A DNA stretch of 64,000 nt from Spirochaetia bacterium UBA2205 (GCA_002328585.1 DCUV01000032.1:260277-324276), one strand, 5' to 3'. Shown: positions 36,954 to 47,750, numbered from the stretch's first letter. The notes: a model not told the origin generated them from the sequence alone. A program made the numbers and translations.

Positions 36954-38357
36954 CTAAAACTTTGCGCTTCCCGGAGTCCGTGGAAATGGGATGACATCCC
37001 TGATATTCTGCATCCCTGTTATAAACTGTATTGCCCTTTCAAACCCCAATCCAAATCCAGCATGAGGAGCTGAGCCATATCGTCGTGTATCCAGATACCA
37101 CCAGTAATCATCAGGATTTAAGCCCATAGCCTGCATTCGCTGTATCAATACATCATATCGGTCTTCGCGCTCACTGCCACCAATAATCTCACCAACCCCG
37201 GGCACTAAAACATCCATTGCCTTTACAGTTTTATTATCGTCATTTTGTTTCATATAAAAAGCTTTTATCTCATGGGGATAATCTATGACAATTATTGGTT
37301 TTTTATAATATTTTTCGGTTAGCCATCGTTCATGTTCGGTCTGGAGGTCTATCCCCCATTCTACTGCATATTCAAATGGTTCTGACGCTTGCTTTAATTG
37401 CGCAATAGCATCGGTATAGGTAACTATTTCAAATGAACTGGTGATAATTGATTCTAAATTGTGTAGTATCCCGGGTTTTATCCGCTCATCAAAAAAAACC
37501 ATGTCCTCATGACATCTATCAATAACCCATGTAAAAATAAACTTAAGAAATTCTTCTGCAAGAGAGCAATCATCGTCTAATGTTGCAAATGCCATCTCTG
37601 GTTCCACCATCCAGAATTCGGATAGATGCCGTGTAGTGTTGGAGTTTTCAGCTCTGAATGTTGGGCCAAAGGTATAGATATCACCCATTGCCAATGCTAA
37701 AAGCTCACCTTCAAGCTGACCACTCACGGTAAGAGCTGCTTTCGCGCCAAAAAAATCATGGCTATAATCTATTAAACCATCCTGCACTGGTAGATGCAGA
37801 AGATCAAGCGTGGTTACCTGAAACATCTCACCAGCTCCCTCACAATCACTTGTCGTAATAATGGGGGTATGGACATATAAAAATCCTTTTTGCTGAAAAA
37901 ATGTGTGGATCGCGTACGATACCTGATTGCGTATGCGAAGGACAGCTCCCATCGTATTAGTTCTTGGCCTCAGATGGGCAATCTCGCGTAAAAATTCAAA
38001 TGAATGCCGCTTCTTCTGCAGGGGATAGCTCTCAGAATCAGCATCTCCGTATACAATAAGCTTATCCGGCTTCAGTTCCCACTTTTGCCCTGCCGCAGGA
38101 GATGGGAGCAGTTTGCCTGTTATAAAAACACTGGCACCGGTATGCAGCTGCCGTGCAATATCATAGCAACTATCGCCAAAACCAACCACCACCTGCACAT
38201 TGGTTAAACACGAGCCATCATTTATTTCAATAAAGATATTTTCTTTGGATTCCCTTTTGGTACGAACCCATCCTGCAACAGTGCAGGACTCTAAACTTTT
38301 GTCACTTTTTAAACAATCCACAATACGCATTCGCTTCATCACCTGCTCCGCTGTCAT
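36954..38357 (-). CDS. asnS: asparaginyl-tRNA synthetase
   Basis: 467 residues. An N-terminal OB fold ([23 protein letters not shown]) precedes a class II catalytic core with motif 2 around [21 protein letters not shown] and motif 3 [16 protein letters not shown]. The [12 protein letters not shown] end is typical of AsnRS rather than AspRS. It charges tRNA-Asn directly. It stands alone on the minus strand. Confidence 0.97.
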   Translation of the reverse strand: MTAEQVMKRMRIVDCLKSDKSLESCTVAGWVRTKRESKENIFIEINDGSCLTNVQVVVGFGDSCYDIARQLHTGASVFITGKLLPSPAAGQKWELKPDKLIVYGDADSESYPLQKKRHSFEFLREIAHLRPRTNTMGAVLRIRNQVSYAIHTFFQQKGFLYVHTPIITTSDCEGAGEMFQVTTLDLLHLPVQDGLIDYSHDFFGAKAALTVSGQLEGELLALAMGDIYTFGPTFRAENSNTTRHLSEFWMVEPEMAFATLDDDCSLAEEFLKFIFTWVIDRCHEDMVFFDERIKPGILHNLESIITSSFEIVTYTDAIAQLKQASEPFEYAVEWGIDLQTEHERWLTEKYYKKPIIVIDYPHEIKAFYMKQNDDNKTVKAMDVLVPGVGEIIGGSEREDRYDVLIQRMQAMGLNPDDYWWYLDTRRYGSAPHAGFGLGFERAIQFITGMQNIRDVIPFPRTPGSAKF

Positions 38358-38471
38358 TTTTTAATTTTTTAATTCCATGCTAATAACAGCACTTTCACTC
38401 ATTTTGAACATTCAATATAGCAAACATCATCAATTCAAAAATAATAGAAGTACTATTTGTTTTATATTACA

Positions 38472-39701
38472 TCATTGCCCTTCCTTACGCTTCTTTAACA
38501 ACAGTGCTTCTTTTAATCCCTTTTCACGTATCACTTTAATCTTTAATCCTAACTCAGTCATCTTAAAATATCGTTTTCCATATTTTGAAAGCAACTTTTT
38601 GTCAATCTCAAAACCCAATCCTGGACTTACAAATGGTTGCAGCACTGCATTTTTATCTGGCAGTATAGGTTCAATAATACCATCTCTGAACTCAGGTATC
38701 CATGATGGTTCTTCAAGAGGATATTCTAACGGCAGTTTATTCTTTGTATCTGCAAGTACCATGTTCCAATTAATATAAAAACCAATCCCATTTGTCCATG
38801 TGTGTGGTGAAAACTCTCGTTTATGCTCATGACAGGCATTAATAACTTTTTTTACCTGAGCTATACCTCCTGCAAACGTTGCATCAGGTTGATATATATG
38901 GAAACAATCTTTTTCAAACATTATTTTAATCTCATCCCAGCCATAATTCAGCTCACCACCTGATATTTTTACTTTTTTTGAAAATCTTTTTACTGCTGCG
39001 TTACCATTATAATCCCTTGAATCTAATGGCTCTTCCAGCCAAATAATATTATTTGCTTCACATGCCCGTATAAACTCCTTGGCTCGTTTCACATCCCAGT
39101 CCGGAACTTTATTAATTATCGATACAGGCCACCCCTGATTAGCATCAACCCCCAATCTTACCTTGCCTTTAATACCTTTGGAAACAACCTCTATATGACG
39201 AATATCATCCTTGAGTTCATTATTTTTAACCCTTAATTTAAAGGTTTTAAATCCACGTTCTGCCAATTTTAAAATTTCTTCAACACGCTTATGAGGATCA
39301 TGCATTTCTCCAGTAGAACAATATACTTCAACCGGTCGCGCTTTGCCGCCTAAAAGCTCATACACTGGCTTCCCCTCTTTTTTCCCTATAATGTCCCAGA
39401 AAGCAGGCTCTATCCAGAAATTTCTCCAGCCCAAATAGCCTGCTTGCTTTAAAAGGCTTTGTACTCTATCAATATCAGTTGGATCTACCCCTAAAATATA
39501 TCCTGCTAAAAGATCACCCAAGCCTTCACGCTCTTTACCCAATGCAATGCCTGCTGAATACCCTTCGATGCCATCATCAGTAATCAACTTTATCAGTGTG
39601 AATCTATTATGAGTTTGCGGATATCCGGGCATCCACGTTGGCCAAAATGTATACCGTAAAGGTATCGTAACATGGTATAACTCAATACAACTTATCTTCA
39701 T
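38472..39701 (-). CDS. enolase-superfamily (mandelate racemase/muconate lactonizing) enzyme
   Basis: 409 residues with the capping domain followed by a TIM barrel. The acid/base and metal motifs are FKLRVKN (Lys region near residue 165), VDANQGW (Asp, metal), WLEEPLD (Glu, metal), SGGE (third ligand), QPDATFAGG and the C-terminal SPHTWTNGIG with the catalytic His of the MR/MandD-like groups. It should abstract the alpha-proton of a carboxylate sugar acid or related compound. Genome context does not give the substrate; no sugar-acid operon is attached. Confidence 0.9.
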   Translation of the reverse strand: MKISCIELYHVTIPLRYTFWPTWMPGYPQTHNRFTLIKLITDDGIEGYSAGIALGKEREGLGDLLAGYILGVDPTDIDRVQSLLKQAGYLGWRNFWIEPAFWDIIGKKEGKPVYELLGGKARPVEVYCSTGEMHDPHKRVEEILKLAERGFKTFKLRVKNNELKDDIRHIEVVSKGIKGKVRLGVDANQGWPVSIINKVPDWDVKRAKEFIRACEANNIIWLEEPLDSRDYNGNAAVKRFSKKVKISGGELNYGWDEIKIMFEKDCFHIYQPDATFAGGIAQVKKVINACHEHKREFSPHTWTNGIGFYINWNMVLADTKNKLPLEYPLEEPSWIPEFRDGIIEPILPDKNAVLQPFVSPGLGFEIDKKLLSKYGKRYFKMTELGLKIKVIREKGLKEALLLKKRKEGQ

Positions 39702-39910
39702 GACAACCCTCCTCCTTGTTAATTTTTTTTGATTCTATCATCCAATAATCATGCGTCAATCATAATTCATAATACCTGTTGTTACCCCAGCGTTTTTTGC
39801 AGCAACAACATCTGGTATATGAAAGAAAATTATTGCTAATCCTTTTTAATAGATCATTTATTATTGACAATATTTTATAAACAGACATTTTATAATTACT
39901 ATATATGTAC

Positions 39911-39922
39911 CGATAGTTATTG
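39911..39922 (-). repeat. copy of iterated 12-mer CAATAACTATCG
   Basis: Reverse copy 29 bases upstream of the polysaccharide deacetylase start, within its presumed promoter region; the next base is G rather than C. Confidence 0.65.
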
Positions 39923-39950
39923 ATACAATATCATTTGGCAGGAAAAAATC

Positions 39951-40748
39951 ATGCGATTGTTTTATATTGTTTTATTATTACTATTTATTGTTAGTCCATT
40001 ATATGCACAGGGTACGGTATGTGCTCTGGTATACCATACATTTATGGGGAAAAATATTCGATATGACATCTCATTGGATGAATTCCGTAAACAGTTGTTG
40101 GAACTCAAAGCTTGCGGCTTTACTTTTGTTACCTTTCATGAAATTAAAAACGGACAGGTAAAAAGCAATAAAAATATTCTGGTAACCATCGATGATGGGC
40201 ATAGAACAGTTCTTGATGCCTATTATTCAGTGTTAAAACCAATGGGGATTAAACCGTTATTGGGCATCAATACCTTTATTATGGGAAAAAAGCCGTATGT
40301 TTTGACATGGGATGAGTTAAAACAGCTTTCTCGTGAAGGCTGCTATATAGCCTCGCATGGTTACTTTCATCTTTTTATAAATGATAAGCTTTATAAAACA
40401 AACTATCGGTATTTTAAATTAGAAATATTTGAATCAAAAAAAATGCTGGAGGAAAAACTATGCACACCCGTTGATACCTTTATATATCCTTTTGGTGTTG
40501 TTTCTGACATTGGTAAAAAAGCTCTGATTGAAGCAGGATATAATTATGCATTTACTATCAAATGGGGAAACACATCACTGCCAATAACCAGCAATAAGCT
40601 GGAAATACCACGATACATGTATAATCAAAATTGGAACGCCATAGCCAACTCCATTATTTATAAACACAAAAACCCGGCTACCCCTCATAAAGAGAGCGAA
40701 AAGATTCTTGTTTCTACCATGACCCGGTTGAAAGGTACTCATCAATAG
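39951..40748 (+). CDS. exported polysaccharide deacetylase
   Basis: 265 residues with a signal peptide (residues 1-20, LLLLFIVSPLYAQG). The NodB fold shows motif 1 as TIDDGHRTV (TFDDG-like, catalytic Asp and metal Asp), motif 2 as SHGYFH (metal histidines) and motif 3 as YPFG. It should remove acetyl groups from an N-acetylated sugar polymer in the periplasm or cell wall. The 3' end overlaps the convergent nfnB by 35 bases. Confidence 0.9.
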   Translation: MRLFYIVLLLLFIVSPLYAQGTVCALVYHTFMGKNIRYDISLDEFRKQLLELKACGFTFVTFHEIKNGQVKSNKNILVTIDDGHRTVLDAYYSVLKPMGIKPLLGINTFIMGKKPYVLTWDELKQLSREGCYIASHGYFHLFINDKLYKTNYRYFKLEIFESKKMLEEKLCTPVDTFIYPFGVVSDIGKKALIEAGYNYAFTIKWGNTSLPITSNKLEIPRYMYNQNWNAIANSIIYKHKNPATPHKESEKILVSTMTRLKGTHQ

Positions 40749-42111
40749 CTTTAGCTGCCTTTCGTCCTGCACCCATTGCCTGTATAACCGTGGCAGCACC
40801 GGTTACAATATCGCCGCCAGCAAAAACACCTATCTTGCTTGTCTTCATGGTTACGGGGTCAGCTATGATATTCCCCCTCTTTGTTATATCCATGCCGGGT
40901 GTTGTTTTGGGGATTAAAGGATTTGGCCCATTCCCAATAGCAATAATGGCTACATCAATATCAATGGTAAACTCTGAACCTTTTACAGGGATTGGGCTCC
41001 TTCTGCCACTTGCGTCAGGTTCACCCAATTCCATCTTCAGACACTCAACTGCTTTCACACGTCCTTTTTCATCACCAATGAACTGTACAGGATTGGTTAA
41101 CAATGTAAAAATAACGCCTTCTTCCTCTGCACGTTCTACCTCTTCTACACGTGCTGGCATCTCAGTGCGGGAACGTCGGTAAACAATATACACCTCCTTG
41201 CTTCCCAAACGCAGTGCAGTCCGTGCCGAATCCATGGCAACATTTCCACCGCCAAAAACTGCAACTTTCTGCCCTTTGACAATGGGGGTATCATACTCCG
41301 GGAATTTATACGCCTTCATTAAATTTGACCGTGTTAAATACTCATTGGCACTATACACCCCCTGTAAATTTTCACCGGGTATATCTAAAAATAATGGCAA
41401 CCCCGCTCCTGTAGCTACAAACACAGCATCAAACCCCGTTGATAGTAGATCATTCACCGTTTCAGCCGTGCCAATTACCCTGCTTAGTTCAACCGTAACG
41501 CCTGCAGCTTTAAGAGCATCAATCTCATACTGCACAATATCTTTGGGAAGTCTGAACTCAGGAATCCCATACACCAGAACGCCACCAGCCTTATGCAATG
41601 CTTCAAAGATGGTAACATTGTATCCTATGCGTGCTAAATCACCGGCAGCAGTAAGCCCTGCTGGCCCGGAGCCAATGATTGCAACCTTTTTATTGGTATG
41701 GCTATCGCTCCTCTGAGCAACAAAATGTTCCTTCTCTCGTTCATAATCAGCAACATAGCGCTCCAGATTGCCAATAGCAACAGCATCGCCTTTTTTTGCC
41801 AGAACACACAACTTTTCACATTGATCTTCCTGGGGGCATACCCTCCCGCATACTGCCGGTAATGAATTGGTTTGCTTTATGGTAAAAAATGCCTCAAGAG
41901 GCTTTCCTTCTTTCAATGCCTTTATAAATCCTGGAATATTGATATTAACAGGGCACCCATCAATGCAGGTGGGGCGCTTACACTGCAAACATCGTGCTGC
42001 TTCTAACATTGCTGTTTTTTCATCATACCCTAACGGGACCTCATTGAAATTGCGGATACGATTTTTTGCATCCTGCTGAGGCATTTTCTGTCGTGGAATT
42101 TTATCTGCCAT
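40714..42111 (-). CDS. nfnB: NADPH-binding large subunit of NfnAB-type transhydrogenase (GltD-like)
   Basis: About 465 residues from ATG 42111 (GGAG seven bases upstream; the longer frame would overlap nfnA by 44 bases). The N-terminal cysteine pattern CLQCKRPTCIDGCP binds 4Fe-4S clusters. GSGPAGLTAAGDLARIG binds FAD, and FGGGNVAMDSARTALRLG binds NADPH. Either the large subunit of the electron-bifurcating ferredoxin:NADP oxidoreductase or a glutamate synthase small subunit would look like this. The partner gene directly upstream decides for NfnB. No glutamate synthase large subunit is present. Confidence 0.9.
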   Translation of the reverse strand: MADKIPRQKMPQQDAKNRIRNFNEVPLGYDEKTAMLEAARCLQCKRPTCIDGCPVNINIPGFIKALKEGKPLEAFFTIKQTNSLPAVCGRVCPQEDQCEKLCVLAKKGDAVAIGNLERYVADYEREKEHFVAQRSDSHTNKKVAIIGSGPAGLTAAGDLARIGYNVTIFEALHKAGGVLVYGIPEFRLPKDIVQYEIDALKAAGVTVELSRVIGTAETVNDLLSTGFDAVFVATGAGLPLFLDIPGENLQGVYSANEYLTRSNLMKAYKFPEYDTPIVKGQKVAVFGGGNVAMDSARTALRLGSKEVYIVYRRSRTEMPARVEEVERAEEEGVIFTLLTNPVQFIGDEKGRVKAVECLKMELGEPDASGRRSPIPVKGSEFTIDIDVAIIAIGNGPNPLIPKTTPGMDITKRGNIIADPVTMKTSKIGVFAGGDIVTGAATVIQAMGAGRKAAKAIDEYLSTGSW

Positions 42112-42943
42112 AGTACTGCTCCAGTTTGCATTTATGTTTTTCAAAGCTTTCCTTTTCCTGCTCTTTATAGGTATTAAGCCTTTTCATAAGTTCATCAAAA
42201 TCCACCAGATGAGCATCAAACTCAGGGCCATCAACGCAGGTAAATTGCTTTTTGCCATCAACTGTAACCCTGCATCCGCCGCACATTCCGGTGCCATCCA
42301 CCATTATGGAATTTAAGCTAACCAGTGTTTTAACAGTATATTTTTTGGTCAGGTCACTGACCGCCTTCATCATTGGGACCGGACCAACAGCAACAACAAT
42401 ATCAACTTTTCCCCCATCAAGTATCGTTTTCAATTCATCGGTTACAAATCCTTTAACACCATGTGACCCATCATCAGTAGTTACTATCATTTCATCACTT
42501 TTTGCTTTAAGCTCTTTTTCTAATATTAATAAATCTTTGTTTCGCGCTCCAATAATACTTATGAGATAGTTACCGGCATCTTTCATTGCCACCGCAATTG
42601 GGTACACAGCAGCAATCCCAATGCCACCCCCAACGCAAACACAGGTGCCATAACGTTGAATATTGGTAGGATGTCCTAATGGCCCTGCAACATTAAAAAG
42701 TTCCTCCCCCTTCTTTTTAAGCGATAGTTTATGGGTAGAGGTTCCCACAATCTGATAATAAAGTGTTATTGTACCATTTTTTTTATCCGAATCAGCGATA
42801 GTAAGCGGAATACGCTCACCCACTTCATCAACAATAACTATCACGAATTGCCCTGCTTTTCTGTGTTTTGCAATATAGGGTGCTTCTACAATAGCTTTCC
42901 CTACATTATCAGATATTTTTTCATTGGTTATTATCGTATACAT
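42101..42943 (-). CDS. nfnA: FAD/2Fe-2S small subunit of NfnAB-type transhydrogenase
   Basis: 280 residues of the dihydroorotate dehydrogenase electron-transfer (PyrK-like) family: an FAD domain with ERIPLTIAD, an NAD domain opening VCVGGGIGIAAVYPIA, and the C-terminal 2Fe-2S motif CGGCRVTVDGKKQFTC. The tail (DGPEFDAHLVDFDELM) is typical of NfnA/SudB. With NfnB it couples NADH and reduced ferredoxin to NADPH formation, a hallmark of anaerobic redox metabolism. The stop overlaps the nfnB start by 11 bases. Confidence 0.92.
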   Translation of the reverse strand: MYTIITNEKISDNVGKAIVEAPYIAKHRKAGQFVIVIVDEVGERIPLTIADSDKKNGTITLYYQIVGTSTHKLSLKKKGEELFNVAGPLGHPTNIQRYGTCVCVGGGIGIAAVYPIAVAMKDAGNYLISIIGARNKDLLILEKELKAKSDEMIVTTDDGSHGVKGFVTDELKTILDGGKVDIVVAVGPVPMMKAVSDLTKKYTVKTLVSLNSIMVDGTGMCGGCRVTVDGKKQFTCVDGPEFDAHLVDFDELMKRLNTYKEQEKESFEKHKCKLEQYYGR

Positions 42944-43476
42944 AATTCACTTCCATAATAAAGATAATCAAATAATTGATATATATTGAAATATTGAACA
43001 TGCTATAAACTTACTACCAATCACCTGACCATTGCCAAATATAGTATATCACACTCCATTGATTATAAAATAACTATCGACAACAAAATACTGTCACAAA
43101 CACCCCTGGCTAAAAGCATATGCCAATACTGATGAACATCGCTGTTTTGTTGCAGGCAAACAGTACACTAAAATAGTTACACAGGGTCAAGATATTTTTA
43201 TACAATAATATAATAAGACATTTTGTTGCTTTATAATGAAATTACCAAAAACCACTGATTATTCCACAATTATGTTATGAAGTATCGTTAGTGTTTCCCT
43301 ATCTGCACATATTTAGATAATATAATAATTTATCATAAAAAATAATCGATAGTATTTACTTCAACACTAAATATTTACACAATTACAGTCCTGCAACAGC
43401 TATATTATGTTGAATAGTATAGAAATAACATATATATTATTCTATAACAATTATACCTATTATAAGGATATCCATA
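42944..43476. other. divergent intergenic region
   Basis: 533 AT-rich bases between the nfnA start (minus) and the PEP-binding gene (plus), so promoters of both. One AACTATCGA copy lies at 43072-43080. No gene, tRNA or clear hairpin seen. Confidence 0.5.
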
Positions 43477-46065
43477 ATGGATGCTATAAATAACGCAAGC
43501 ACCGGACTACCAACCTTAGACAAGATTTTAAACAACCTCATTATGGGGGATAATGTAGTGTGGCAGGTTGATACCATTTCTGATTATAAAACATTTGTTG
43601 ATCCTTTTGTTTCAAAGGCACTCTCAGAAGGTAGAAATTTAAATTATATCCGCTTTTCAGAGTTCCCTCCCCTCCTCTTTGAACAGCCGGGAATAAAAAT
43701 ACATTATCTCAATGCACATGAGGGCTTTGAAAGCTTTTCAAAACAAATTTATACCATCATTAACAGTGAAGGTGAAAATGCATATTATGTATTTGATAGC
43801 CTTTCTGAACTTCAATCAGCATGGGCAACCGATCTCATGATAGGTAATTTCTTCGTCATTACATGCCCAAATCTTTATGAATTAAACGCTGTCGCATATT
43901 TTTCCTTATTACGCAATAGCCATTCCTTTAAAACAATAGCACGTATTCGCGATACCACACAATTACTCATTGATGTATACACATGCAACGGTGATTGCTA
44001 CATACATCCCTTGAAGGTTCAAAATCGCTATTCGCCAACCATGTTTTTCCCACACAAAAAAAATGGAGACTATTTTACTGCAATTACCCGAAGTGATGAT
44101 GTCACAACATTCATATCCCATATACAGCAAACAAGCTTAGAAAAAACACAAAGGAACCTTGATTTCTGGGATAGGCTTTTTCTTAAAGCTGAAATGTTAA
44201 TAGAATTAAACGAGGACCCCACCAAAAAACAACAGATGATTGAACAACTATGCAAGGTAATAATTGGACGGGAGGAGCGTTTACTTACCTTAGCCGCCAA
44301 TATCTTTACCCTGGAGGACCTTATTGCAATAAAAAACAGAATGATTGGAACAGGGCATATAGGTGGAAAAGCAGCGGGTATGCTCATTGCCCGCCGTATT
44401 TTGCATAGTGATAACAGAATGCAATGGAATGATATTATAGAACCCCATGACTCATTTTACATAGGTTCAGATGTTTTCTATACCTATATTGTTCAAAACG
44501 GGTGGTGGAAGTTATTTATGGAACAAAAAACTCAAGAAGGATACTTCACTATTGCAAAAGACATTGCTCAACAAATGTTGCATGGCACTTTTACCGATGA
44601 CATAAAGGAGCAATTTCAGCAGATGATTGAATATTTTGGACAATCTCCCATTATTGTCCGTTCATCAAGCCTTCTAGAAGATTCTTTTGGTAATGCATTT
44701 GCTGGAAAATATGAAAGTATATTTCTTGTTAATCAGGGTTCTCCCGCTCAACGGTATCAAGCTTTTATTGATGCAGTACGTCAAATTTATTCCAGCACCA
44801 TGAATGAAGATGCCCTTGTGTACCGGCTCCAGCGAGGGCTTCATACAATGAACGAACAGATGGCACCTTTAGTACAACGGGTATCCGGCACTCACCGTGG
44901 CCATTATTTCTTTCCCGATATAAGTGGTGTAGGATTTTCACATAATACCTATGTATGGAAAAAAGAGATGAAACCTGAATCAGGAATGATACGTCTTGTT
45001 ATTGGTCTTGGCACACGAGCTGTCAACCGCGTTGAAGGTGATTATCCTCGCATAGTTGCTCTTGACGATCCACGCTCCAAACCCCTTTATGATTTTAAAG
45101 ACGTACGGCGATTTTCACAACACAATGTAGATGTTCTTAACATAACAAACAATCAAGTAGAAACTATACAGATAGACGAACTATTCAGCATTCAAGATCT
45201 CAATCTTCCAATGCACCTTTTAGGAATAAGGGATTATGAAGCTGAACAAACTATTAAAAATATGAATGGCGAACAAAAAGAATATTGGGTCGTTACTTTT
45301 GATGAACTATTAATGCACACTGATTTTACCAGTAACATTAAAACAATCTTACAAACTATCCATAATAGATATCAATACCCTGTAGATATTGAGTTTACCG
45401 TAAATTTTAATAAAGAAGGGGGGTATTACATCAACATATTGCAATGCAGACCCAATCAGATAAAGGGATTGGGGAAAAAAGTGAAATTACCTGTTGATAT
45501 ACCCAGTGATCATATCTTTTTTACCTCCCAGGGTAACTTCCTTGGCGGTAGTATAGTTCAGCCTATCAAGCGAATAATCTATGTCGATCCGTATCTGTAT
45601 AATTCACTTTCAATTTCCCAAAAATATGATGTGGCACGTACTGTAGGCAAATTAAACAAGGCAATACACGATCGTGAAGAAATGCCAGCATTGCTCATTG
45701 GGCCGGGAAGGTGGGGCACAACTACACCTTCATTAGGTGTTCCCGTTAGATTCGCTGAGATAAATAACATTAAAGTACTGGTTGAACTTGCGTTGATCAA
45801 CGAAAATATAATGCCTGAACTTTCATTTGGGACTCATTTTTTTCAGGATCTGGTAGAAACCGATATTTTTTATGTAGCATTATTTTATGGTATAAGCGAT
45901 GTTCTGTATCATCAAAACTTTCTTGAGCAATTCCCCGATATTTTTACCAAACTTCTACCTGATTCTCAATATAATCACGTTATTCAAGTTTTTGACCTAA
46001 AAGAACAGGATGTAGAACTTATGGCTGATATCATCACTCAGAAGGTAATATGTTTTATGAGTTAA
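43477..46065 (+). CDS. RecA/KaiC-like domain fused to PEP/pyruvate-binding domain
   Basis: 862 residues. The first ~200 (STGLPTLDKILNNLIMGDNVVWQVD, then YYVFDSLSEL) follow the KaiC/RAD55 RecA-like fold; the Walker A lysine appears to be missing (GDNVVWQ), so this part probably does not hydrolyse ATP. Residues ~285-620 match the PEP synthase/PPDK N-terminal ATP-grasp domain (GGKAAGML, PIIVRSSSLLEDSFGNAFAGKYES, GVGFSHN). The swivelling His domain and PEP barrel of PpsA are absent. It may be a phosphotransfer or regulatory relative; the real activity is unknown. A monocistronic unit. Confidence 0.85.
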   Translation: MDAINNASTGLPTLDKILNNLIMGDNVVWQVDTISDYKTFVDPFVSKALSEGRNLNYIRFSEFPPLLFEQPGIKIHYLNAHEGFESFSKQIYTIINSEGENAYYVFDSLSELQSAWATDLMIGNFFVITCPNLYELNAVAYFSLLRNSHSFKTIARIRDTTQLLIDVYTCNGDCYIHPLKVQNRYSPTMFFPHKKNGDYFTAITRSDDVTTFISHIQQTSLEKTQRNLDFWDRLFLKAEMLIELNEDPTKKQQMIEQLCKVIIGREERLLTLAANIFTLEDLIAIKNRMIGTGHIGGKAAGMLIARRILHSDNRMQWNDIIEPHDSFYIGSDVFYTYIVQNGWWKLFMEQKTQEGYFTIAKDIAQQMLHGTFTDDIKEQFQQMIEYFGQSPIIVRSSSLLEDSFGNAFAGKYESIFLVNQGSPAQRYQAFIDAVRQIYSSTMNEDALVYRLQRGLHTMNEQMAPLVQRVSGTHRGHYFFPDISGVGFSHNTYVWKKEMKPESGMIRLVIGLGTRAVNRVEGDYPRIVALDDPRSKPLYDFKDVRRFSQHNVDVLNITNNQVETIQIDELFSIQDLNLPMHLLGIRDYEAEQTIKNMNGEQKEYWVVTFDELLMHTDFTSNIKTILQTIHNRYQYPVDIEFTVNFNKEGGYYINILQCRPNQIKGLGKKVKLPVDIPSDHIFFTSQGNFLGGSIVQPIKRIIYVDPYLYNSLSISQKYDVARTVGKLNKAIHDREEMPALLIGPGRWGTTTPSLGVPVRFAEINNIKVLVELALINENIMPELSFGTHFFQDLVETDIFYVALFYGISDVLYHQNFLEQFPDIFTKLLPDSQYNHVIQVFDLKEQDVELMADIITQKVICFMS

Positions 46066-46305
46066 ACTAATAATACTTTCATACTATTGTTTTGCACAAC
46101 CGCTTGATTATATTTCTATTAGCCCTATAGCACCAGTACTGCCAACAATTATATTATTTTAAATAACCATTGTTTTATCAAAAAATATAATTGACAATTG
46201 TATCAATGATTCACTGTGTACATTTCCATATATTCAGCATGTTTTTATGATCTATAACTATCTATAAGCAATGGTTATCTTTAATATTATACAGGAGGCA
46301 TTACA

Positions 46306-47664
46306 ATGTCGGTAATATCAGAAGTAATAGACAAGGTCAAAAGGCAGGATTCAGAACAAAAAGAATTTATTCAGGCTGTTCATGAGGTTCTGGAAACACT
46401 TGAACCAACTGTTCAAAAACATCCCGAATTTGTTAAGGCAAAAATTTATGAACGAATTGTTGAACCTGATAGGGTGATTATGTTTAGAGTACCATGGGTT
46501 GACGACAATGGTAATGTCCATGTTAATAGAGGTTTCCGCGTTCAGTTTAACAACGCCATAGGACCATACAAAGGTGGTTTGCGATTCCACCCTTCAGTCA
46601 ACTTAGGGATTATAAAATTCCTTGGATTTGAACAAATATTTAAAAACTCTCTTACAACATTACCTATGGGTGGCGGGAAAGGTGGATCTGATTTTGATCC
46701 AAAAGGGAAATCAGATATGGATGTTATGCGTTTTTGCCAGTCCTTCATGCGCGAACTATACCGACATATTGGTCCTGATACTGATGTCCCAGCGGGCGAT
46801 ATTGGTGTAGGAGCCCGTGAAATAGGATTTATGTTTGGCTATTATAAAAAAATAGAGAACGATCATGCTGGAGTACTTACAGGCAAAGGGCTGGAATATG
46901 GCGGAAGTCTGCTTAGACCAGAAGCAACAGGATATGGTGCAACATATTTTGCAGCAGAGATGTTAAAAACTGTTGGAAAAGAAATTAAAGGAATGACTGT
47001 TGCCATCAGTGGTTCTGGCAATGTTGCACAGTATACCATAGAAAAGGTTACACAACTTGGGGGAAAGGTTATTTCATTCAGTGATTCAAATGGAACAATC
47101 ATTGATGAAGAAGGCATTACTCCAGACAAATTGGCATTTCTCATGGAATTAAAAAATGTTCGCCGCGGTCGTGTTAAAGAATATGCACAAAAATATAAAA
47201 ATGCTCATTATTTTGAGGGTAAATCAGTGTGGGATGTTATTAAAGAGCAGGGTATCAAAGTCAATGTAGCATTCCCTTCAGCAACAGAAAATGAAATTGA
47301 TGGTATCCATGCCCAAGCACTTATTAAAAATGGATGTATCTGTATATCAGAAGGGGCAAATATGCCTTCAAACCTGGATGCCATTAAGATCTACAGGGAG
47401 CATAATATCCTCTTTGCACCTGGCAAAGCAGCAAATGCTGGCGGTGTTGCCACATCTGGATTAGAGATGTCCCAAAATAGCTTACGGTTATCATGGACAC
47501 GCGAAGAGGTTGATAATCGACTCCAAATCATTATGAAAAGCATTCATCAAAGTTGTCTGGATGCCTCTGAAGCCTATGGCAAAAAAGGGGATTATCTAAC
47601 CGGTGCAAACATTGCGGGTTTCTTAAAAGTTGCCAAAGCAATGGTAGCCTATGGAATAGTATAA
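46306..47664 (+). CDS. gdhA: NADP-type glutamate dehydrogenase
   Basis: 452 residues, standard for the hexameric class I enzyme. PYKGGLRFHPSVN, PMGGGKGGSDFDPKGKS (catalytic Lys) and PAGDIGVGAREIGFMFGYYK form the substrate domain; AISGSGNVAQYTIEK is the dinucleotide fold. The PAGDIG and GGSDFDPKG segments are of the NADP-specific type. It assimilates ammonium onto 2-oxoglutarate. AGGAGG precedes the ATG and a strong terminator follows. Confidence 0.97.
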   Translation: MSVISEVIDKVKRQDSEQKEFIQAVHEVLETLEPTVQKHPEFVKAKIYERIVEPDRVIMFRVPWVDDNGNVHVNRGFRVQFNNAIGPYKGGLRFHPSVNLGIIKFLGFEQIFKNSLTTLPMGGGKGGSDFDPKGKSDMDVMRFCQSFMRELYRHIGPDTDVPAGDIGVGAREIGFMFGYYKKIENDHAGVLTGKGLEYGGSLLRPEATGYGATYFAAEMLKTVGKEIKGMTVAISGSGNVAQYTIEKVTQLGGKVISFSDSNGTIIDEEGITPDKLAFLMELKNVRRGRVKEYAQKYKNAHYFEGKSVWDVIKEQGIKVNVAFPSATENEIDGIHAQALIKNGCICISEGANMPSNLDAIKIYREHNILFAPGKAANAGGVATSGLEMSQNSLRLSWTREEVDNRLQIIMKSIHQSCLDASEAYGKKGDYLTGANIAGFLKVAKAMVAYGIV

Positions 47665-47693
47665 ACTCTATACTATCTATAGTATAGAAAACT

Positions 47694-47722
47694 AATAGAG
47701 CAGGATACAATCCTGCTCTATT
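47694..47722. terminator. bidirectional terminator between gdhA and acyl-CoA synthetase genes
   Basis: Twelve-base stem AATAGAGCAGGA / TCCTGCTCTATT around a five-base loop (TACAA). It lies between the convergent stops at 47664 and 47751. Confidence 0.9.
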
Positions 47723-47750
47723 AAAAATTAAAATAAAAATAATAATATTT

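Noticed and set aside
40714..42111. Glutamate synthase small subunit (gltD)
   Set aside because: Sequence alone allows it, but no large subunit is present and the overlapping upstream partner is NfnA-like.
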